The notes below the pieces were generated by a model that searched no databases, was not told where the DNA came from, and was given only the letters and a program-made list of their open reading frames with translations. The translations under genes were made by a program, and so were the position numbers. This document shows, in pieces, positions 27,927-37,376 of a stretch of 64,000 nucleotides of DNA (position 1 is its first letter; every line of letters begins with the position of its first letter). This stretch comes from JAZGGS01 sp963749485 (lineage in GTDB: Bacteria > Bacteroidota > Ignavibacteria > Ignavibacteriales > Ignavibacteriaceae), in contig CAVVMV010000004.1 in NCBI GenBank assembly GCA_963749485.1, positions 133,774-197,773 of the forward strand, written 5' to 3'.

Positions 27927-30900
27927 CTATGCTTTTTGAAGAAATATCTTTTCCAGGACTTCAATCATTTTTTCACGGAAGATAGGTTTCGATATAAAAT
28001 CATTAAAGCCGGTTGCTATAAATTTTTCCTTATCGCCCGGCAGTACGTATGCAGTAACAGCAATGATAGGAATATCTTCCAATCCCGGCATTTTATGGAT
28101 GATCTTTAACGCATCCAAACCGTTATATTCTCCTTGCAGATTAATATCCATCACAATAAAATCAAACTTATTAGATTCTAACAGGGGAACAGATTCTTCA
28201 AAGCTTTTAGCACACTGAATATCTTTCAATCCCTTCATCTGGACTTTAAATAATATTTGCGAATCTACCTGGTCTTCAATATAAAGGCAGGATAATTTAG
28301 AGGTACCAAGTTTGTCATCAACAATTACCGGCTCAGGAGTAAGTTCTTTTTCTAAAGATGAAGACTCATCGCTAAGTTCGGCTTCTAATTCTTCAATCTT
28401 TTCTGCGATTGTACTTTCGGTTTGTTGATCCGTGTCATCATCAAACAGAGGTTCCGAAGTTTCTTCTTCAATTTCAATTTCATCATGTATTATTGGTTCG
28501 TCAAGATCAACTTGTGTCTCTTCTTCAATTATTGATTCATCCTCAGTTTCAAAATCGGGAATAGTTTCATGTTCTTTAACCATCTTTATAGGAAACTGGA
28601 AACCTGATTCAATTTTTCCATTATCAGTTTGCAGTGTAACAAACTTTCCTTCTAAAGTTTCTAATAACGTACTGGTAATTTGAGCAGTTAATTTTGATAC
28701 TCCCAATTCTTTCGGATCTTTAAGATCGATGAAAAGTTTCTGCAGCAAATTATTTAATTCATCGGAAGTTGAACCGTAATTATCCGAAATTGAAATAATA
28801 AAAAGGTGTTCATCTAAAGTATATGCAGAAAAATAGATCTTATTACCATCAGTAACACGGCTAATAAGACGGATAAGATTATTCAGCAAACTTTCGAATT
28901 TATTTTTATCAGTTTCAAATTTTAATGAAGATGATATTTTTCCGTAAGCAAATTCAATATTCTGGTTGCCGGTTATTTCAACAATATTTTTATCAAGTTT
29001 ATCTATCAGGTCAGTTATTCCAAATTCAGTAATATTTAGTTCAGATTTTCCTTGTTGAGTTTCTGTAAATTCAATAATTGAGTTCATTGTATTCAACAAA
29101 TTAATTCTGTTCTGGTTAATAATTTCCACAGCTTCTTTTTGCTCAGGAGTAGAGTCTTCAATTCCATCAGCAAGTTCCTGTGCAAACCCCAGGATAACAT
29201 TCATCGGGGTTAATATTTCGTGGAATACACTTGAAAGAAAATCGGAATCAGTTTGTCTGGCAGTAGTTACCGGTTCAACAGGTTTTTCAACAACAACTTC
29301 TTTTATAACTTCCTTTATTTTTTCTTCACCTGTATATTCAGGAGTTTCAACTAGCGGTTTAGCAAGAATTGTATAGAATTCAATTTCTGAATTTACATCA
29401 AGCAATGGTGTAATAGTCAGGTCTACTTCTATAACCTCATCAATTGAATTTTTTAACCTGGATGTTAAATTTATTCGTTCTTTAAATTCGGATTGAAATA
29501 AAGTCTGGTTTATTGTTGCCCTGTCTTCATCAGGTACATGCGATGTAAAGGATGAATTTTCTAAATCGGTTGGACTGTATCCAAGTTCTTCTGAAGCAGC
29601 TTTATTCGCGGAAGTAATAATACCTGTAGGATCTGTAATAAAAACCAGGTCGTTTGTATTATCAAAAACTATTTTTGAAAGCTGGTTGTTTCGATCCAGT
29701 TCAAGTTTTTGTGTTATATCTTTAACAATATTAAAATGTGCGTCTCTATCGTTATACTTAAAACCAATCCTGCTAACTTCCACTAATACAGAGGAACCGT
29801 CTTTTCTTTTATGTCTAAAAGCTTTAGTAATATAAATATTTTCAGCATCCTGCTGTAGAAGTATCTAAAAGAGTTTGAATATCTTCAGGACTGTAAAGAT
29901 CCGTGAGGTCCATCTGTAAGAATTCATCCCTGGTGTAACCATACAATGCCACCGCTGCATCATTTACTTCAAGAAACATTAAGTTTTCTTTATCATAAAT
30001 GAAAACGGGCTCCGGATTATTTTTTACTAAGACATCAAACATTTTTCCTTTACTCTTTATTAAATATTGCAGGCTATCGGTATTATCAATAGGTTCAACA
30101 AAAATTGAAAATCCCTCCAGTTTTTTTCCCTGTCCATAGCTTTTGGTAAGATAAAGTTTGTGCTCAGGATTATTGTACTCATTTAAATCAAAGTTTCTAT
30201 CTACAATTATTTCAATTCTATCTTCAGACGATTGCAAAAAATGATTAATTTTATCGGTTAAATCAAGTGCGAAAACATCTGAATAGTTGAGATTTCTAAG
30301 TTCATTAAATTTTCTTGCAAATAATTTACTAAAATCTTTACTTGTTTGCTTAAAAACTCCATATTTATTAACAAAAGCTGCCGATTTTGGAAAATGACTA
30401 ATAATTTCTGCCAGAGCAGCAGTGAAGATCCTGATTACTTGGTTGTATTGGAATGTGCACTTTTTCTCTGGATATTCCTACCAGCGCAACCACATTTCTA
30501 TCATTATCAGACAGCGGCAGTTCAAGAATTTCCTTATCCGCGTCAGATCTCATTCTCGTAATTGGAAACGCATCAATAATTATGCAATTAAGTGTTTCCC
30601 TAATATATTTATCAATTGCATCAAAAAAATCGATTAAATAGCCAGGAATGAACTCAAAAAATGACTTCCCTTCCATCTGGAATGATCTTAGCCCCAAACT
30701 TTCAGCATAGGCATTATTTACAAGTAAAAATTTCCCTTTATTGTCTTTTATCCAAAAATGTTCTTCAAATCCATTTACAAGTTTTTGTATAGTTTCTTTA
30801 CCAATAAAGGTAAGCGGATAGATATCAATTATTTTATCGAGCACATGTTTTATTTTTTCACTACCCACGATTTTTCCAAGATCGCCGGTAAAAAGTGTTA

Positions 30901-31279
30901 TTCTTTCTTCACCCGCAATATCAAATTCAAAATGGCGTGGAATTACGGTACAAAAAATAAATAGATTTTTTTCAGCTTCGTAGCAGTTAAAAAGTAACTC
31001 TGCATTTATCTTTTCCCCACCCCGCAGAGTTAGCTCTGTCAGCTCAACTTCCAACTTTACGTTTAGTTCAACTGCTTGTTCTAAAAGCTGCTCAAAGTTA
31101 TCGGCGGTTTCTTTATCAAAATATTGTGTGATTTTACCAGGGTTTGTTTCTAATTTAAGGAGCGAAGTACCAGGTGGGTTTGAAGTTATGATTTCCCCGT
31201 TCTGTTCTATTATAAAGAACGGATCCCTATTATTTTGGGCAATAATAGTTTGAAGATTTTTATCTTTTCCGAAAACCAC
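27927..31279 (-). CDS. Multi-PAS hybrid sensor protein with degenerate kinase and intact receiver, two frameshifts
   Basis: The rebuilt protein has about 1,115 residues. In order: a PAS domain (NNRDPFFIIEQNGEIITSNP), a second PAS (HFWIKDNKGKFLLVNNAYAE), a third (NNPEPVFIYDKENLMFLEVN, with a RDAHFNIVKDIT tail) and a fourth (NDLVFITDPTGIITSANKAA). A HisKA helix with FHEILTPMNVILGF follows, then an ATPase-like domain, an acidic linker of about 90 residues and a receiver. The receiver is intact: IEDQ, FIVMDINLQ, VTAY and SKPI. The ATPase domain lacks a proper N-box (NLIRLISR in place of NLxxNAxKF) and glycine boxes (SDNYGST). Breaks are near 30455 and 29840. No signal peptide or helix is seen, so it is cytoplasmic. 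Confidence 0.82.
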
Positions 31280-31665
31280 AAAAGTTTTTTAATCCTGTAT
31301 AAAAAATAAACAATCGCACTTTAAAATGATTACTATTAAATTCATTTCAGTATTAGATAAGAATCATTTTATAAAATTAAATATTTTAATTGAACTCTTC
31401 AATTCATATTCATTGGTTAATAAAGCCGGAAGGAACAATTAATTATCTAATTGATGAATTAAAAATAAATCATTCCTATTTTCCCAACAACTAGTCGGAA
31501 ACACCATTCTGTAACTGGATTTCCTTCCCCCCATTCACTATTCCAACTACTTGCTAGTAATTAGCTCTAGTAATAACTAGCAACTCAAATTGGTTGAGTT
31601 ATTACAAGAAGTAAAAAATAACAAACGAAAGAAGGACAATATAGAGCAATATTTGCAATGATAAT
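31280..31665. other. Gene-free spacer between the hybrid kinase and the exopolysaccharide-like locus
   Basis: This 386-base stretch is AT-rich with no credible reading frame on either strand. It must carry the end of the 31.7-41.5 kb transcript and the promoter of the hybrid kinase. A short inverted repeat (AACTCAA, loop ATTGG, TTGAGTT at 31582-31600) is present but is not followed by a T-run in either direction. Several CTAG-rich words (CTAGTAA) repeat near 31550-31580. I see no confident promoter or terminator. Confidence 0.5.
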
Positions 31666-33420
31666 CTAATTATCATAATGTACCTCAACTGTTGTAGATT
31701 GATTCGCTGATAAAATTGGAACTAGTAAAATGTAGCTCCTTGTTAGCGCAACATATCTCAAGCTAAAGTTGCGATTTACCGTTACGAGGTTTCGGTATGC
31801 TGGAGAAAGGTTTAATCTTATTCCAACATTTTCAACTTTATCTTTATTCCGGTTTTCAATAACTAATCTTAAAACCGGTTTCTCTCCTATTTCTTTTATG
31901 TTAACAGAAATGTTCTCTTTTGCAATAAGCCAATCAACAATACCTGAATATGTTGTAACCCAGGAAGAGTTATTCCTGGAATGGCTTAATATTTTTTTAA
32001 ATGTATCTCTCTCAATACTGCTATTGAACTGGCTGTGCTGATTTATATAATTTACTGGTATAATTCCTCCATACTTCTTAACATTATCAAAATGTTCTTT
32101 GTAATCAGCGAGTTCATTATTTTTGTAAAATTTATTGCGCTGTAGTGTGAAATTGAAAGGAGGAAAAAGCATTTTTAAATTGTTAAATGATAAACCTCTT
32201 CTCTTTTCAGAAGTTATAATCGAATTATCTTCGTAAGTAAGAAAATCAAATGATTTGATGACTGATTTTTCAAAATTATGTTTCTGTCCGTTTCCGTTTA
32301 AATATTTTACCCCGTAAAATGATTGCCGGGTTTCACTGCGCAATGTTTGTGCAGCATTTTCAAGCGTTACAATTTTGTCATCCGGCGAAAAATCCAAATG
32401 CTCAATCTCATCGTATAAAACATGGATGTCGCCGAATGAAGCAAGTCTATCAACCTCACCGTGGAAGGATTTTAAAGCAGAAGGTGAAATGAAAATACTA
32501 TTTTCAACTGAGTAAGTTTTAAAAGGTTCTGTTTCGTACTCAGTTAAATTGTTAGGTTTTGCCAACACACTTGTAAAAACAGTAGCAGAATTAAATTCAG
32601 CAGGCCAGGGATTTATCCAAGCAATTGGCTTTCCCGCCAACCATGAAATACTATTAATTATTAATTTTTGTAATGCTTCCTTCCCATCATCATCAATCGA
32701 AATTTGTGATAGCTGAAAACCAAACCAAAGCAAACTTCCTTTTCCGTTTTCAATCTTCACAATACCCGATTTATCAATAATTGCATCTTCAGAACTATCT
32801 TTCGAAATATATTCACCAAGTTTTACACTTTTATTAGAAATATTTTCTGAATAGAGCAGGGGGAAATTGTTCATCACGATAAAGCTAGTATTGATTTGCA
32901 GGTTATGTGTTAGAAAATTATTAGCATAAAGAGTGTGGTTTTTTGCAATTACGTTTCTATCCAAAAACTCATTAACCTTTAATCCTCCTAAACTATGCAA
33001 CAAATCTTCTAGTCTGTTGTTTCCATCTTCATCTTTTACACCTAATTTTCCAAGAATAAATAATCCTTTTCCATCATTCAGAAAATCCTGCAGGTTTTCA
33101 AATCCATCGTCAGATAAAACTTCTATTGAGGGTAAGATAAGAACATCAACTTCATCAAAATCGTAATCATCTACTCCTTCATCATCAAAAACTTCATAGC
33201 TTATTTTATGGTTAAGGAAAAATAGTTCCCAAGCCTGTACAGGATAAAAATTCTTATCTTCAGCGTGCAAAAGATTTTTCGTAAGCGAAGAATGAACTAA
33301 TCCAATTTTAATATTATCTAAATCCTGCGGATATAAGGAAGAAATCAGAATGATGCTAAGCACAGCAATCAAGTAAGATACATTTAATCTGTATATTTTA
33401 TTTTTAATTCTTGAGCTCAT
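31666..33420 (-). CDS. Secreted amidotransferase-like/NodB-like protein, copy 2 (probably non-catalytic)
   Basis: The 584-residue protein has an N-terminal signal/anchor helix (YLIAVLSIILISSL), then a class-I glutamine-amidotransferase-like fold (IKIGLVHSSLTKNLL, VDVLILPSIEVLSDDG, GKGLFILGKLG). A bridge GSLLWFGFQLSQI and IAWINPWPAE follow, then a region aligned with NodB deacetylases, and a C-terminal beta domain (NVGIRLNLSPAYRNL). It is a paralogue of the upstream gene, with WPAEFNSATVF matching WPAGVDAAAVI there. The NodB Asp-Asp and His-x3-His metal residues are not visible, so enzymatic activity is doubtful. It starts 15 bases after its paralogue. The frame is clean. Confidence 0.65.
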   Translation of the reverse strand: MSSRIKNKIYRLNVSYLIAVLSIILISSLYPQDLDNIKIGLVHSSLTKNLLHAEDKNFYPVQAWELFFLNHKISYEVFDDEGVDDYDFDEVDVLILPSIEVLSDDGFENLQDFLNDGKGLFILGKLGVKDEDGNNRLEDLLHSLGGLKVNEFLDRNVIAKNHTLYANNFLTHNLQINTSFIVMNNFPLLYSENISNKSVKLGEYISKDSSEDAIIDKSGIVKIENGKGSLLWFGFQLSQISIDDDGKEALQKLIINSISWLAGKPIAWINPWPAEFNSATVFTSVLAKPNNLTEYETEPFKTYSVENSIFISPSALKSFHGEVDRLASFGDIHVLYDEIEHLDFSPDDKIVTLENAAQTLRSETRQSFYGVKYLNGNGQKHNFEKSVIKSFDFLTYEDNSIITSEKRRGLSFNNLKMLFPPFNFTLQRNKFYKNNELADYKEHFDNVKKYGGIIPVNYINQHSQFNSSIERDTFKKILSHSRNNSSWVTTYSGIVDWLIAKENISVNIKEIGEKPVLRLVIENRNKDKVENVGIRLNLSPAYRNLVTVNRNFSLRYVALTRSYILLVPILSANQSTTVEVHYDN

Positions 33421-33435
33421 AAATTTTTTAATTAA

Positions 33436-35332
33436 CTAACTGCTAACTTTATCATAATCAATGTAATATGTTCTCGATTCACCAGGTTCAAGATCATCAA
33501 TCTGAAGATTCAAAAATCTTGATTTTACCACATGTTTAAACTTTGCTAGTTTAGTACCAATAATTTCTGTATCGATTGATATTTTCTCAGCATTATCATT
33601 AAGATCTATATCTAGCACAAGATCATCGATAATTTCTTTTCCGGGATTTGTTACAGTAACAGTTACTCTTGTCTTCCCACTTTTTTTCGTTCTTGTTTCA
33701 ACATATTCTTTCTTTCCATACCATCTCTGGATTTCGCTTGCAGTAGTTATCCAGAATTTTTTCTGCTTTAATTCCTTTATTACATTGTGAATAACGGGTA
33801 TGTTTTCTGGTTTGCACTGGAATTCAGTGTGCATTTTAAAAAGATAGAGTCCGCCTTCAAAAAGGATTCTATCCAGATCTTCCTGGTAAGAATAAAACTG
33901 GAATTCGGGCGAAGTTAATCCAAAATCGCGGATGATCTCGTAATCATCACGCGCGGTTTTAGTAAGCGAAACAATCCTGTTTTCACCTCTTATAACTGTT
34001 TTAGGAACAGACCTATCAGTAAGCGAATCTGTTAGGATATAATCATAACCTGATTCAATTACGGCATTAATTGTATTGTTATCATATAACCCGTAAAATG
34101 GAAGAATTCCATGCACAGGTTTGTTAGTTATATTTTCAATCCAGTTTTTTGCAGATTTAAGATTTTGCAACTGGTTTTTATAATCATATAGGTTATTAAT
34201 TTATCTTCAACTGAGTTCATATAACCCACATCAACTAGGGGTGCAATTTCACCATACCTGCTAACCTGTTTTACCAGGTTTTTATAATTCGCACTTTGTG
34301 ATGGATTAACAAAGAAAGTCGCCTGCAGCTTTTCCTGCTCCAGCACAGGCAAAAGATTCGTAATATTGGCTGCATCTTTTGTTAATGATGGCATTATAAC
34401 AGCTGCTGCATCAACTCCTGCAGGCCAGTCTCTTATGTAAGCTATTGGTCCGTATGAAAGCCAGTTAATGGAGTTATTAAAAAACCTATCGAAGAATATG
34501 TAATCATCCTGGCTGCCGATAATAGAATTTATTTCGAAACCCATCCAGACAAATCTACCTTCGCCGTATGTACCGTAGGCAATTCCTGCACTTTTCTTAA
34601 TCCCTTCGCGCACAAGCCCGTCTTCCAGCCGGTAGTTATACCAAAAACTAACCTGTGTTGTTCGCGGATCAAGCACTTCAACTGCAAGCGGTCTATCCCA
34701 CGTAGCAACTCTTAATGGAAATCCTGTTGGAATATTTGCAGTGATTGGAAGCCCGCCCCTTAAAGTATGAATTCTTGTTCGGTCTTCATTTCCAATTTCT
34801 TTAGTATGTTTTACTCCAAACACTTCCGAGAAAAAGTTCCATCCTCTCCACTTACCGGCATCCGAATAAGACGCTGTACCGCTCGTTGCAAAAATGCTGC
34901 CGCCATCAATTAAAAATTTTTTTATATTGATTATTTCTCTATCACTTAACGATTTAGAACCCGGTAGGATAATTAATTCATAATCTTTATGCAGGTTTTT
35001 TTCGATTGTTTCATCTTTAATAATATTATACTTGAGCTCAATGTTATCAAGAAACTTTTTCCAGGTTTCAACATTATCTTCAAGCCAGCTGCTGCCATCG
35101 GGCATCATATTCTTTGTATAATCAGAATAAAGAATTGCTACTTTTGCATCGCTTCCAAAAATAAAATTCTTCAATACACCAAAGTCCGGTATCATATCAG
35201 CAGTGCTATACCTGCCATAGACTGATTTGAGAACAAACAGGTAAACAAGTAAAGCCAGCCCGATTACAATTATTCCTGAGAATAATATAGCAACAGGTTA
35301 GATTTATATTGTCTATTCTGATCTACCGCCAC
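33436..35332 (-). CDS. Membrane-anchored amidotransferase-like/NodB-like protein, copy 1 (eroded deacetylase), two frameshifts
   Basis: A GTG at 35332 with GGAG upstream starts a short cytoplasmic segment and a membrane helix (LFSGIIVIGLALLVYLFVL), with a break near 35295. The exported part holds an amidotransferase-like domain (VAILYSDYTKNM, YELIILPGSKSLSD, GGSIFATSGTASY) and a NodB-like barrel (WPAGVDAAAVIMPSL, ATFFVNPSQ, HGILPFYGLYDNNT, YDYILTDSL). The motif that should be TFDDG and the HSxxH motif have no metal-binding residues here. The second break is near 34198. The rebuilt length is about 630 residues. Its start overlaps the end of the upstream anchored protein by 10 bases. A carbohydrate-binding or scaffold role is inferred. 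Confidence 0.7.
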
Positions 35333-35761
35333 TTCATTTCTCCACTATCTTTATCCTCTTCAGGCGCAACATATCCTTCTTCAGTATATTTAAGGAACCT
35401 GGAATCCGGTACTTCGGGAACGATTCCATGTTCCACCCGCGTTTTTATAACCGGCTCTCTTTCAGTCCTTGCAACATATTGTGGTGAATAAAGAGGTTTT
35501 TGTTTGCTTCACGGGGCGATACCTTACTTCCGGCTTGACCACACGGTTAACCGGTTTTACAATATCTTCAACATAAATTTTTTCCTGTGGCAATTCCTCA
35601 GGTTCGACTAATTCTGCATGCTGCATTTCCGGCACAGGCGCAGGTGCTTGCTGGTATTTGCGTTCTCGAATTTTATACAGTATGTATGCCCCAACAGCCA
35701 GTATGAATGTGCTGATTGTAGCAACCAAAATAATTGTAGATAATATTGGAATTAGTTCCAT
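35323..35761 (-). CDS. Small single-span membrane protein with charged tail, one frameshift
   Basis: The protein starts MELIPILSTIILVATISTF and continues the same helix to AYILYKIRERKY, giving one N-terminal membrane span. A Pro/Glu/Val-rich tail follows (APAPVPEMQ, EPEELPQEK, VKPVNRVVKPE). The first frame ends with a non-conserved CCKD; a shift near 35505 gives LYSPQYVARTEREPVIK and a longer tail ending EMKWR at 35323. The rebuilt length is about 145 residues. It sits between the glycosyltransferase and the first deacetylase-like gene and overlaps the latter. It could be an accessory subunit of the synthase, but I recognise no family. Confidence 0.6.
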
Positions 35762-35795
35762 TTATGCCCTCACATAATTAGGAGTTATAAATTCT

Positions 35796-37199
35796 TCAGT
35801 TTCCTATTCGTTCTAATTTTCCCCATTTCATTTTAACACCAAGAAATTCTTCAACGGTAGACATAGCTTTACAAATATCAATTATCAGTATAAATACCAT
35901 CCTATAAATAATAGCATAGCTTACAAGACGGAATTCTTCCTTCTCTGCCGCAACGCAATAAAGTGCAGTAATAAGATCTAATAGTGCAAGACCCGCCCAC
36001 CAGAAAAAGATAAGAGATGTAAAACCAAACGCAAGTGCAGCAACAATAAAAAATAGATGTGCTGCAATATTCATTGGCGGCCAAATTAAAGCTTCGTAGA
36101 ACATTGCCCACAGTGTAAAAGAATCTCCAAAATTAATAGTTGGATTAAGCATTAGCTTTTTGTGTTTTCTAATAGACTGTATTATTCCTCTTGTCCATCT
36201 GTACCTTTGTTTTAGCAATTGTTGAATATTTTCCGGTGCTTCTGTATATGAAATTGATTTTGGTTCGTAATAAATTTTCCATCCGCCAGCAAGAATTCTT
36301 AAAGTTAAATCTGCGTCCTCTGCAAATGTATCATCTGCATAGTAACCAGCTTTTTCTAACGCTACTTTCCGGAAAAGACCAATCGGTCCAGGGATAATAT
36401 TTACAAGCCGTGCAAAACTCTGTGCACTTCTTGCCATATTTAATCCTTCAATATATTCAAGTGCTTGCAAGTCTGTAATAAATTTTCCACGGTTGAGCAC
36501 TTTTACATTACCCGCTACTGCTCCAATTTTCGGATCGGTGAAATGACGAACTGCTAACTTTAAGGAAGCTGGTGATAACACAGAATCACCATCCATGCTG
36601 AGGATAAAGTCTGCTTTCGAAATTTGTATTCCGGCATTTAATGCAGTGGCTTTACCACCATTCATTTTGTTTATAAGTGATACTTTTATCTTAGAATATT
36701 TTCCTTTTCGGTAACCAACCAAAGTTTCTGCAACTTCTTTTGTATTGTCAGTAGAGCCATCGTTTACGACTATTATTTCATAATCGGTATAATCCAGCTT
36801 AAGTAAGGAAGCTACAGATTTTGTAATCATTTTCGCTTCATTATAAACAGGAATTATAATTGATACAAAAGGTTTAAAACCGTTTGTAGATTTAAAAGTG
36901 TATTCACTAAGGTAGAAGTAAGCTAAAATTAAAATACCAAAATAACGTATCAGCAAAATGAAAAGGAAAATTACTATCGCTACGATGATGGAGTATTCGA
37001 TTAAGGAGGATGTGTTTAACACTGTTTTAGGTAATGTATAGAGGATAATAAAAATAAGCATAAGCGAAAAGATTCCGCTGATCAGAATCCTTCTTAAAAA
37101 TTTCCATTCTTTTCCTTCCGAAGCAGGATTTGAAGAACTCCTATCAATTTTGAAGGTTGATTTCTTAATTTTTCGCTTAAAATTCATTTTTGATGACAA
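35796..37199 (-). CDS. Processive family-2 glycosyltransferase (PgaC/hyaluronan-synthase-like membrane protein)
   Basis: This is a membrane polysaccharide synthase of 467 residues. Two N-terminal helices (around residues 35-100) precede the GT2 core, PFVSIIIPVYNEAKMI and VVNDGSTDNT. The acceptor and catalytic motifs of processive enzymes follow: DGDSVL (DxD), FAEDADLTLR (ED) and QRYRWTRG (QxxRW). Three C-terminal helices end it. No PilZ domain is present, so it is not a BcsA-type c-di-GMP-gated cellulose synthase. The layout is closest to PNAG synthase PgaC. It follows the TPR/beta-barrel gene and precedes deacetylase-like genes, as in exopolysaccharide loci. The polymer is unknown. Confidence 0.88.
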   Translation of the reverse strand: MSSKMNFKRKIKKSTFKIDRSSSNPASEGKEWKFLRRILISGIFSLMLIFIILYTLPKTVLNTSSLIEYSIIVAIVIFLFILLIRYFGILILAYFYLSEYTFKSTNGFKPFVSIIIPVYNEAKMITKSVASLLKLDYTDYEIIVVNDGSTDNTKEVAETLVGYRKGKYSKIKVSLINKMNGGKATALNAGIQISKADFILSMDGDSVLSPASLKLAVRHFTDPKIGAVAGNVKVLNRGKFITDLQALEYIEGLNMARSAQSFARLVNIIPGPIGLFRKVALEKAGYYADDTFAEDADLTLRILAGGWKIYYEPKSISYTEAPENIQQLLKQRYRWTRGIIQSIRKHKKLMLNPTINFGDSFTLWAMFYEALIWPPMNIAAHLFFIVAALAFGFTSLIFFWWAGLALLDLITALYCVAAEKEEFRLVSYAIIYRMVFILIIDICKAMSTVEEFLGVKMKWGKLERIGN

Positions 37200-37376
37200 G
37201 TTTATCCTATGAAAAAATCAATTTTAATGCCACCAAAAACTTTTATTTTAATCTATATTAGAACTTTTTTGATTGCTATTATGAAACAATCTCAGATAAT
37301 ATAAAAATGGTGTATTAATATAAAACAAGACACTATTATTGAAGGAATTTTAACATTTTTCTTAAAATTTAATGGT

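Noticed and set aside
28432..28683. Plus-strand Ser-rich open frame opposite the hybrid kinase
   Set aside because: It is antisense to the acidic Glu/Asp-rich linker of the kinase and has no start signal.
31582..31600. Small inverted repeat AACTCAA/TTGAGTT in the spacer after the deacetylase-like gene
   Set aside because: A seven-base AT-rich stem without a T-run on either side is too weak for a terminator or operator.
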